Origin: Candidatus Endomicrobiellum dinenymphae
Lineage (GTDB): Bacteria; Elusimicrobiota; Endomicrobiia; Endomicrobiales; Endomicrobiaceae
DNA: 5,478 nucleotides
Direction: 5' to 3'
NCBI GenBank assembly: GCA_020328135.1
Contig: JAIXNA010000033.1
Span: 2,970 to 8,447, forward strand
Shown: in pieces, positions 1 through 5,397 of the stretch
Numbering within the stretch: position 1 is the first letter of the stretch
Layout: every line of letters starts with the position of its first letter
The notes under the pieces: generated by a model
Databases searched by the model: none
What the model was told of the DNA's origin: nothing
The model's input: the letters and a program-made list of their open reading frames with translations, nothing else
Made by a program: the position numbers and the translations under genes

Positions 1-62
1 TACCAAAACGCATAGAAGAAATAGCAAAAAAGTTTGGCTCTGTTGCCAAAAAAATTAATTGA
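1..62 (+). CDS. C-terminal end of an upstream gene (possibly dnaX)
   Basis: An open frame enters from the left edge (first full codon at 3) and ends at a TGA at 60-62, giving the 19-residue tail PKRIEEIAKKFGSVAKKIN. It ends 22 bases before recR on the same strand, so it is probably the preceding gene of the same operon. In many bacteria recR follows dnaX and ybaB. The amphipathic helix followed by a short KKIN-like strand resembles the extreme C-terminus of some DnaX (DNA polymerase III tau/gamma) proteins more than YbaB, but 19 residues cannot settle this. The identity is a guess from gene order. That the frame is coding is supported by its lysine- and isoleucine-rich, neighbour-like composition and its position. 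Confidence 0.4.
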   Translation, partial: PKRIEEIAKKFGSVAKKIN

Positions 63-83
63 TAATCACGAAAGTAAAATAGC

Positions 84-680
84 ATGAATAGACCGCAGCC
101 TATAGAAAAAATGGTTGAAATAATAAAAAAATTACCCGGTGTTGGTCCTAAAATGGCCGAACGCTTAAGTTACCACATATTAGAAATGTCGCAAGGTGAA
201 GTCGACAGGCTTTTGGATTCAATACAAAAAGCAAGACAAACAATGAAAAATTGTAGTGTTTGTTATAATTTAAGCGAACATGATCCTTGTCCTGTGTGTT
301 CTGATTCTGCAAAGGAGCGCGACATTTTGTGTGTTGTTGAAACTCCCCAGGATTTAATAGCCGTAAGCAGAGTTAAAGAGTACAAAGGTCTTTATTTTGT
401 GCTAGGAGGAGCGCTGTCTCCGCTTGATGCTGTGGGTCCTAATGACATAAGAGTTGAAAAGTTGATAAAAAGATTGAAAAGTGATACCATCAGCGAAGTA
501 ATCATAGCCACAGATACTGATTCTAAGGGTGAAATAACTGCTGTTTATCTAGCAGAGATTATAAAAAAATTAAATATCAAGGTAACAAGATTAGGTTATG
601 GGTTGCCCGTTGGCGGGGATATTGAATATGCCGATGAGGTGACCATCTCGCGGGCGATATCAGGCCGCCAAGAGATGTGA
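84..680 (+). CDS. recR: Recombination mediator protein RecR
   Basis: RecR works with RecF/RecO to load RecA onto gapped single-stranded DNA in the cytoplasm. The 198-residue product matches the usual length of about 200. In order it shows an N-terminal helix-hairpin-helix (KLPGVGPKMAERL, residues 16-28), a four-cysteine zinc finger (C57, C60, C69, C72), a Toprim domain starting at ILCVVETPQDL (81-91, with E86 and D90 at the usual acidic positions), and the conserved C-terminal GLPVGGDIEYADEVT segment with its Walker-B-like region. The protein ends ISGRQEM, like the family's EGRRKx terminus. The Toprim loop reads ATDTDSKGE (142-150), where most RecR proteins I recall have ATNPxxEGE. The ATG at 84 gives the expected N-terminus, although the Shine-Dalgarno match before it is poor (GAAAG), which would fit translation coupled to the upstream gene. 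The por operon starts 37 bases downstream without an obvious terminator. Confidence 0.97.
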   Translation: MNRPQPIEKMVEIIKKLPGVGPKMAERLSYHILEMSQGEVDRLLDSIQKARQTMKNCSVCYNLSEHDPCPVCSDSAKERDILCVVETPQDLIAVSRVKEYKGLYFVLGGALSPLDAVGPNDIRVEKLIKRLKSDTISEVIIATDTDSKGEITAVYLAEIIKKLNIKVTRLGYGLPVGGDIEYADEVTISRAISGRQEM

Positions 681-717
681 CGCGTTATAGCTTTGTAATT
701 TAAAAGGGGTAAAAAAG

Positions 718-1296
718 ATGTCAGCAAAAATGATTGAAGTTCGTTGGCACGGACGCGGTGGACAGGGCGCAAAAACTGCAGCTTTATTGTTTGCCGAAGC
801 AGTTTTGGCAACAGGTAAGTACATTCAGGCTTTCCCTGAATACGGTCCGGAAAGAATGGGAGCTCCTGTTCAGTCTTTCAATAGAATAAGCGCAGATCCT
901 ATTACCATTCATTCGGGTATCACGAATCCAAATTATGTGGTTATCTTGGATCCGTCTCTCATGGAATCCGTTTCTGTGACAGATGGAATTGGAACAACCG
1001 GAAAAGTTATAGTAAATACATCCTTTAGCGCTAACGAAATTGCGCAGCAGCTTGACATTAATGCAAGTCAAGTATATGTAGTAAACGCAAGTCAAATAGC
1101 AAAAGAAACAATTGGTAAAGACATTCCCAATACGCCGATGCTTGGAGCTTTGGTAAAAGTTATAGGGACGTTGGATATCAACGGTGTTTTGGAAGATACA
1201 AAAAGCAAATTGATGGCTAAATTTAGACATAAACCGGAAGTTATCGACGGTAATCTTGTATCTATAAAACGCGCTTTTGACGAGGTGAAAAATTAA
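718..1296 (+). CDS. porC: Pyruvate:ferredoxin oxidoreductase, gamma subunit
   Basis: This is the gamma subunit of a four-subunit 2-oxoacid:ferredoxin oxidoreductase, most likely pyruvate synthase/POR. In fused PFORs the corresponding domain helps form the CoA-binding, catalytically competent complex. The 192-residue length is typical. The family signatures are the glycine-rich N-terminal RWHGRGGQGAKTAA (residues 9-22) and FPEYGPERMGAPVQSF (39-54). A second conserved stretch, NTPMLGALVKVIG, lies in the last third. The ATG at 718 follows AAAAGGGGT with good spacing. A second in-frame ATG four codons later (M5) would also fit the family start, but the first is better placed for the ribosome site. 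The gene order gamma-delta-alpha-beta (porC-porD-porA-porB) is that of Thermotoga and Pyrococcus POR operons, which supports pyruvate as substrate. A 2-ketoisovalerate or other 2-oxoacid preference cannot be excluded from sequence. Confidence 0.93.
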   Translation: MSAKMIEVRWHGRGGQGAKTAALLFAEAVLATGKYIQAFPEYGPERMGAPVQSFNRISADPITIHSGITNPNYVVILDPSLMESVSVTDGIGTTGKVIVNTSFSANEIAQQLDINASQVYVVNASQIAKETIGKDIPNTPMLGALVKVIGTLDINGVLEDTKSKLMAKFRHKPEVIDGNLVSIKRAFDEVKN

Positions 1297-1334
1297 CAAT
1301 TGGTTTTTAATATTTATAAAGGCGGCATCGCCCC

Positions 1335-1342
1335 TTGGAGGA
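1335..1342 (+). promoter_or_regulatory. Ribosome binding site that sets the porD start
   Basis: TTGGAGGA contains a GGAGG core at 1337-1341, six bases before the GTG at 1348. It is the only strong Shine-Dalgarno sequence in the 51 bases between porC and porD. It argues for the GTG start over the upstream in-frame TTG at 1300, which has no ribosome site because it lies only three bases past the porC stop. Confidence 0.75.
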
Positions 1343-1347
1343 ATAAA

Positions 1348-1683
1348 GTGAATAAAGAAGAAAAGGGACAATCACAATCTCTCGATGCAAAATTAACTGC
1401 CGCAGAACTTCCTGTTGGCGATATGGTTGAAGCCGGAACAGCAGCGGATTTCCATACCGGAAGCTGGCGTTCGGAAAGACCTGTATGGAACAAGGATAAA
1501 TGTATTAGTTGTTTAACATGCTGGATTTCATGTCCCGATGCTTCTATAAAAATTGCTCCTGACGAAAAGAAGATAACAGTTGTTACCGGAATAGATTATG
1601 ATCATTGCAAGGGCTGCGGAATTTGCGCAAGCGAATGCCCGGTAAAAGTTAAAGCAATTACGATGGAACAAGAAAAGAAATAA
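1348..1683 (+). CDS. porD: Pyruvate:ferredoxin oxidoreductase, delta (ferredoxin) subunit
   Basis: This is the delta subunit, an 8-Fe ferredoxin-like protein that passes electrons from the catalytic subunits to external ferredoxin. With the GTG start it has 111 residues, close to the roughly 100-residue family norm. Two classical cysteine motifs bind two [4Fe-4S] clusters: CISCLTCWISCP (C52, C55, C58, C62) and CKGCGICASECP (C87, C90, C93, C97). The preceding GSWRSERPVWNKDKC is the usual PorD lead-in. The frame stays open upstream to a TTG at 1300, which would add 16 residues. I reject that start because the added stretch is not family-like and the GTG has the strong Shine-Dalgarno sequence. 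It lies 51 bases after porC and 34 bases before porA, clearly in the same operon. Confidence 0.93.
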   Translation: MNKEEKGQSQSLDAKLTAAELPVGDMVEAGTAADFHTGSWRSERPVWNKDKCISCLTCWISCPDASIKIAPDEKKITVVTGIDYDHCKGCGICASECPVKVKAITMEQEKK

Positions 1684-1703
1684 AAAGGAGCTTTGCTCTC
1701 TTT
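1684..1703 (+). promoter_or_regulatory. Small hairpin between porD and porA
   Basis: Directly after the porD stop the sequence can fold as AAAGGAGC - TTT - GCTC(T)CTTT: an eight-base-pair stem with one bulged T and a three-base loop. It ends exactly where the porA Shine-Dalgarno (AAGGAG, 1704-1709) begins. The left arm itself contains a second AAGGAG (1685-1690). No run of Ts follows, so it is not a terminator. It may affect mRNA stability or relative translation of porA, but this is inference. Confidence 0.35.
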
Positions 1704-1717
1704 AAGGAGTTAATGAA

Positions 1718-2923
1718 ATGATAAAGACAGTATATTCAAAAGGCAAACTCGTTGCAAAAACAGGCAACGAGGTTATGGCGGAAGCAATGCGCCAAATAGA
1801 GCCGGACGTAGTAGCAGCATATCCTATAACTCCTGCGACTGAAATTGTACAGATTTTTTCACAATTTGTTGCAGATGGTATTGTAAAAAGCGAATATGTC
1901 GCTGTAGAAAGCGAACATTCCGCAATGTCTGCCACGATAGCCGCTTCAGCTGCGGGCGCAAGAGCGATGACTGGAACTTCCTCACAGGGCTTGTGCCTTA
2001 TGTGGGAAATGCTTTACATAGCCTCTGGACTTAGACTTCCTATAGTTATGGCTGAAGTTAACAGAGCAATTTCTGCCCCCATTAACATTCATGGCGACCA
2101 ATCAGACACAATGGGCGCAAGAGATTCAGGCTGGATTCAGATTTATTCAGAAAATTCACAAGAAGCTTATGATAATATGATTCAGGCTACAAGAATAGCC
2201 GAAAAAGCGAAGCTCCCCACCATGGTAACAACTGACGGATTTATTATTTCTCATTGTATGGAAGTTGTTGAGCTTTATCCTGATGTCGACGTTAAGGCAT
2301 TTGTTGGTGAATATAAACCTGAAAGGTATCTTTTAGATACAAAGAAGCCTTACACACTAGGTTCAATCGACCTGCAAGATTATTATTTTGAACACAGATA
2401 TCAGCTTGCTCAGGCTATGAGAGATTCAAAAGATATAATTTTGAAAGTAGCCAAGGATTTTGAAAAAACTTTTGGTCGCAGGTACGATTTGTATGAAAAA
2501 TATATGCTGGACGATGCTGAAATTGCGATAGTAGTTATTGGTTCAACGGCAGGAACTGCAAAAGTTGTAGTTCAAGAGCTGAGAGAAAAAGGCATAAAAG
2601 CGGGTCTTGTAAAAATGAGGGTGTTTAGACCATTTCCTGCAGATCAGCTTGCAAAAGATTTAGCTCATGTTAAAGCTGTTGCCGTTATGGATAGAGCGGA
2701 TTCTTGCTCAGGCGCTTATGCCCCCCTGTATTCAGACGTTGTTTCGTCTTTGTTTGCGGCAGGAGCTGTAACTCCTAAAGTTGTAAATTATGTTTATGGT
2801 CTTGGCGGAAGAGAAATCAACACAGCGCATATTTCAGATGTTTATAAAACGCTTGGCAAAATTGCCTCAGGCGCAGAAGAGTCGTCAACTCAGGTAGAGT
2901 ATATTAATGTTAGAAAAAAGTAA
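1718..2923 (+). CDS. porA: Pyruvate:ferredoxin oxidoreductase, alpha subunit
   Basis: The alpha subunit contributes half of the thiamine pyrophosphate (TPP) active site with PorB. At 401 residues it matches family length. The N-terminal pyrimidine-binding domain shows AAYPITPATEIVQIF (33-47), with T38 at the position of the substrate-contacting threonine of PFOR. It also has VAVESEHSAM (61-70), whose E64 should contact the TPP aminopyrimidine, and the diagnostic EVNRAISAPINIHGDQSD (113-130) with R116 at the pyruvate-carboxylate position, followed by MGARDSGW. The C-terminal transketolase-like domain carries IVVIGSTAGTAK and the conserved KMRVFRPFPADQL. These assignments come from knowledge of Desulfovibrio africanus PFOR, not from an alignment made here. 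Start: ATG after AAGGAG with eight-base spacing. The gene is intact, with 21 bases between it and porB. Confidence 0.96.
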   Translation: MIKTVYSKGKLVAKTGNEVMAEAMRQIEPDVVAAYPITPATEIVQIFSQFVADGIVKSEYVAVESEHSAMSATIAASAAGARAMTGTSSQGLCLMWEMLYIASGLRLPIVMAEVNRAISAPINIHGDQSDTMGARDSGWIQIYSENSQEAYDNMIQATRIAEKAKLPTMVTTDGFIISHCMEVVELYPDVDVKAFVGEYKPERYLLDTKKPYTLGSIDLQDYYFEHRYQLAQAMRDSKDIILKVAKDFEKTFGRRYDLYEKYMLDDAEIAIVVIGSTAGTAKVVVQELREKGIKAGLVKMRVFRPFPADQLAKDLAHVKAVAVMDRADSCSGAYAPLYSDVVSSLFAAGAVTPKVVNYVYGLGGREINTAHISDVYKTLGKIASGAEESSTQVEYINVRKK

Positions 2924-2944
2924 AAGCCTTTAGGAGAATATAAA

Positions 2945-3874
2945 ATGGCAAATTTAAAAGAGTTAAGTAAGAATCCGGAACGTTTGACAGGCGGTCACCG
3001 TCTTTGCGCAGGTTGCGGAGCAGGTATAGTTGCAAGACAGGCTTTGATAGCGGCGGGTAATGTTCCTGTTGTTGTTACAAGCGCTACAGGTTGTTTAGAA
3101 GTTTCGACCACAATTTTTCCTTACACTGCATGGAAAAACTCGTTTTTCCACAGCGCTTTTGAAAATTCAGCCGCAACATGCAGCGGTATTGAAACGGCCT
3201 ATAGAAGTTTAAAGAAACAAGGTAAGATTAATGAAGATATTAGATTTATAGCTTTTGGCGGCGATGGCGGAACTTACGATATTGGTTTGCAGTCTTTGTC
3301 AGGAGCGATGGAAAGAGGACATAGAATGCTTTATGTATGTTACAACAATGAAGCATATATGAACACCGGGATACAAAGATCAGGCGCAACGCCTAAAGGA
3401 GCGCATACTACAACCGCTCCCGCAGGAAAGGTCCACCAAGGAAAAGAGCAGAACAAAAAAGACTTGACGCAGATAATGATTGCTCACAACATTCCTTATG
3501 TTGCCCAAGCTTATGTTGGCAATTGGAACGATTTTGTAACAAAAGTACAGAAGGCATTGGCGATTGACGGTCCTTCATTTATCAATATTTTAACGCCATG
3601 CAGACTTGGTTGGAATTATAAACCCGAGGATACAATGTCGCTTGCGAGGCTCGCCGTTGATACGTGCGTTTGGCCTTCTTTTGAAGTTGAAAACGGTATT
3701 TATAAAATAAATGTTACTCCGAAAGAAAAGAAGCCCGTTGTAGAATTCTTGAAGCCCCAAGGAAGATTTAAACATTTGTTTAAACCTGAAAATGCTCATA
3801 TCCTTGAATCAATTCAAAAAGATGTTGATGAGAAGTGGGGACTTTTGCAGCGTAGGTCAGCGATAGGCTGCTAG
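2945..3874 (+). CDS. porB: Pyruvate:ferredoxin oxidoreductase, beta subunit
   Basis: The beta subunit binds the TPP diphosphate and Mg2+ and the [4Fe-4S] cluster nearest the active site. At 309 residues it is full length. Cluster ligands are C21 and C24 (LCAGCGAG), C50 (ATGCLEVS) and C219 (LTPCRLGW), matching the pattern C-x2-C-x25-C plus a distant C known for PorB and PFOR domain VI. The TPP motif begins at GGDGGTYDIG (105-114) and closes with YNNEAYMNTGIQRSG (133-147). Also typical are PYTAWKNSFFHSAFENSAA near residue 60 and the QNKKDL segment near 170. TAGGAG (2931-2936) precedes the ATG. It is the last gene of the operon. No convincing intrinsic terminator follows, and after the stop the sequence runs into the decayed transposon region. 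Confidence 0.96.
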   Translation: MANLKELSKNPERLTGGHRLCAGCGAGIVARQALIAAGNVPVVVTSATGCLEVSTTIFPYTAWKNSFFHSAFENSAATCSGIETAYRSLKKQGKINEDIRFIAFGGDGGTYDIGLQSLSGAMERGHRMLYVCYNNEAYMNTGIQRSGATPKGAHTTTAPAGKVHQGKEQNKKDLTQIMIAHNIPYVAQAYVGNWNDFVTKVQKALAIDGPSFINILTPCRLGWNYKPEDTMSLARLAVDTCVWPSFEVENGIYKINVTPKEKKPVVEFLKPQGRFKHLFKPENAHILESIQKDVDEKWGLLQRRSAIGC

Positions 3875-3969
3875 GCGTAAATATATCATAACAAACGCAT
3901 GAAAGAGATATGATTTTACGGTCGCTGTGTAGTTGTCCCCCCTCCCCTTTTTTTAATTCCTCTTTCCCA

Positions 3970-3997
3970 TTGACATCAATCTCTAAATATTGATAAT
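3970..3997 (+). promoter_or_regulatory. Sigma70-type promoter-like sequence
   Basis: A perfect -35 box TTGACA (3970-3975) is followed after 16 bases by GATAAT (3992-3997), one mismatch from TATAAT. It points rightward, about 50 bases ahead of the transposase remnant's first ATG (4046). It could be the old IS promoter. Nothing intact lies downstream on this strand, so any transcript would run antisense into the M23 peptidase gene. Confidence 0.45.
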
Positions 3998-4045
3998 TAA
4001 AAAAGATATAAAATTTAGTTGTCTAATTTAAACAAGAGAGAGGCA

Positions 4046-4440
4046 ATGATAACTAAATGTGGAGTAGATATGGAATTGGTAGGTATGTAAATAACGCAGG
4101 CAAGCAAGAGTGGTATTTATGCAAGGAATGCAGGCATGCGTTTTGAAGGAAGAGCGCATTCGAGAGACAAGAAAGCCTTTGCGTTGCAGATGTATATGAA
4201 CAATGTGGAGCAGGAAGAGATAGGATTTTTGTTAGGAGTAGCGCATTGGATGGCGTTGAAATAGATAAAAGCGACATACAGGAATACGAAGGAATTGCTA
4301 AAGAGGAAATGAAGAAGGACAAGCGATAATAGAGCTAATAGAGCTAGATGAGATTATACTACGTAAAGAAATTCAACAAAGCAATCATATGGACTGTCTA
4401 TAGTAGGATGGCGACTCGAATAAGGTAAAGATTTTTTACT
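4046..4440 (+). pseudogene. IS1-family transposase, frameshifted and truncated
   Basis: Conceptual translation must change frame several times. The frame starting at 4057 gives a zinc-ribbon half, RYVNNAGKQEWYLCKECRHAF, and stops at TGA 4144. The next frame continues directly from about 4139 to 4261 with DKKAFALQMYMNN and EEIGFLLGVAHW, a helix-turn-helix like that of InsA (MYLxxxGxxxIGxxLGVSHxTV). It then meets TAG at 4262, where the family usually has W of WIK; ATA AAA (IK) follows. The third frame then gives IIELIELDEI (4326-4355), the first catalytic Asp of the DDE domain. The first frame resumes with YYVKKFNKAIIWTVYSR (4357-4407) and then decays. The order zinc ribbon, HTH, ELDE, Y/WV, IWTxxxR is that of IS1-family transposases. 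The remaining D and E of the active site are absent. It is non-functional. An overlapping open frame on the - strand is a low-complexity shadow. Confidence 0.72.
4327..4344 (+). repeat. 9-base tandem duplication in the transposase remnant
   Basis: TAATAGAGC occurs twice in direct succession (4327-4335 and 4336-4344), next to the ELDE catalytic motif. In the third reading frame it duplicates three codons, giving IIELIELDE where relatives normally show a single VIELDE-type run. It is probably a slippage duplication acquired after the gene stopped being selected, though an ancestral repeat is possible. Confidence 0.6.
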
Positions 4441-4473
4441 AGAAAATTAAGGGTTAGTCGACTACATGATTCT

Positions 4474-5397
4474 CTAGGTTAGCTCAATTGTTTGAATTTT
4501 TTCCATGAAAGCTTTTTTGTCATCGCCGGTCAGGGTTGTTGACGGCGGTCGTTTCATTTTTCGAAAGTCGAAGAATTTACCGTTGAGTTTTATTCTAAAA
4601 TCTAAATGATGTCCTGTAGCAAGACCTGTCATACCTACATATCCTATAACTTGCCCTTGTTTTACTTTAGCGCCTTTTTTGATTCCCTTTCCATATTTTG
4701 ACAAATGTCCGTAATATGTTTCATAACCGTTTGAATGCTTTATAATTACCAAATTGCCAAAACCTCCGCTATACTGCGCTTTAACGATTGTACCGTTTCC
4801 GACTGATGAAACAGGAGTTCCTTTTGGAGCGGCGTAGTCTATTCCAAGATGAGGTCTTGCATATTTTAATATGGGGTGAACTCTACTAGTTGTGAAACAC
4901 GAGCTTATTCTTCTAAATTGCAGCGGCGCCTTTAAAAATGCGCTTTTTACGGATTTGCCATTTTCGTCAAAATACCCATCTTCGCCTTTTTTTGTTTTAA
5001 AATAGAAGGCGTTGTATGTTTTGGATGGGGTTTGATATTGAGCAGCGATGATGTTAGAAGTTAATTTTTTGTTTTTCTTTGCAATGTACTCTACTTCATA
5101 CATAAGTTTAAAAATATCGCCTTGTTTAGCATCCGTGAGAAAATCTATTTGCCATGCAAATATGTCTGCAAAAGAAAGAATTATATCCTGAGATATGTCT
5201 TGAGAAGCCATTGCCGACCATAAAGACGATGTGATAGCTCCTTGCTCTTTGCGCTCAGTTGTAGTTGTTTCAAGTTCTTTCTTTTCTGTTGTTATTACGT
5301 TATCCGATGATCTGATTATTGAATAGTATGAGGCGCCTTCAGGATAGTATGAGAATTCTGTCCAATTTCCGGTTTTTTTATTATAAAGTATTTCATA
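4474..5397 (-). CDS. M23 family (LytM-type) peptidoglycan endopeptidase, N-terminus missing
   Basis: This is a zinc metallopeptidase predicted to cut peptidoglycan cross-links in the cell envelope. The only in-frame ATG (5211) is internal: the frame stays open upstream to 5403 with family-like sequence (YEILYNKKTGNWTEFSYY) and no ATG, GTG or TTG. About 307 residues are present, but any signal peptide or anchor is lost. Numbering from the internal Met, SFADIFAWQIDFLTDAKQGD (13-32) is the helical domain seen before M23 domains in Csd3/MepM-like proteins. The M23 core carries HLGID (H121, D125, zinc ligands), YYGHLSKYG (H169, catalytic) and GLATGHHLDFRI (H202). The last motif, normally HxH, reads HLD here, placing D204 at the third zinc-ligand position. 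It ends in ELT, with TAG at 4474-4476. It converges on the por operon. Bases beyond 5396 belong to the inverted copy and should not be used to extend it. Confidence 0.88.
   Translation of the reverse strand, partial: YEILYNKKTGNWTEFSYYPEGASYYSIIRSSDNVITTEKKELETTTTERKEQGAITSSLWSAMASQDISQDIILSFADIFAWQIDFLTDAKQGDIFKLMYEVEYIAKKNKKLTSNIIAAQYQTPSKTYNAFYFKTKKGEDGYFDENGKSVKSAFLKAPLQFRRISSCFTTSRVHPILKYARPHLGIDYAAPKGTPVSSVGNGTIVKAQYSGGFGNLVIIKHSNGYETYYGHLSKYGKGIKKGAKVKQGQVIGYVGMTGLATGHHLDFRIKLNGKFFDFRKMKRPPSTTLTGDDKKAFMEKIQTIELT

Larger units (their letters stand above)
3928..4466 (+). mobile_element. Decayed IS1-family insertion sequence remnant
   Basis: This intergenic stretch separates convergent porB and the M23 peptidase gene and contains no intact gene. 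Its right half encodes pieces of an IS1-family (InsA/InsB-type) transposase. Possible degenerate ends are TGTAGTTGTCCCCCC at 3928-3942 and the inverse of 4451-4466, which reads TGTAGTCGACTAACCC: six identical outer bases, then scattered matches. If these are the ends, the relic is about 540 bases. IS1 itself is about 770, so most of the DDE catalytic domain would be missing. No convincing 8-9 base target duplication is visible, so the boundaries are uncertain. The presence of transposase-derived sequence is much better supported than the ends. Confidence 0.55.

Noticed and set aside
596..811. 71-codon - strand frame across the recR/porC junction
   Set aside because: It overlaps two confident genes on the opposite strand and shows no family features.
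1321..1332. GGCG-GCAT-CGCC mini-hairpin before the porD ribosome site
   Set aside because: A four-base-pair stem is expected by chance and no further pairing extends it.
784..1371. 195-codon open frame on the - strand
   Set aside because: It is fully antisense to porC, a well-conserved gene with a proper ribosome site, and its translation (many Tyr, Cys, Ile, Asn) resembles no protein family.
1702..1935. 77-codon - strand frame at the start of porA
   Set aside because: It is antisense to the conserved TPP-binding N-terminus of PorA and has no independent support.
3590..3799. 69-codon - strand frame inside porB
   Set aside because: It is antisense to the 3' part of porB, with no independent support.
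3885..3917. Possible terminator for the por operon (ATCATA ... TATGAT followed by TTT)
   Set aside because: The stem is only six AT-rich base pairs with an 18-base loop and three Ts, too weak to call an intrinsic terminator.
4053..4322. 89-codon open frame on the - strand over the intergenic region
   Set aside because: It is rich in Ser, Leu, His and Cys with no recognisable domain, and it lies antisense to the reconstructable transposase pieces. It is a shadow, not a gene.
4455..4464. TAGTCGACTA palindrome as an operator or terminator for the M23 gene
   Set aside because: It is a ten-base palindrome with no loop or T-run. It is better explained as chance or as part of the degenerate IS end.
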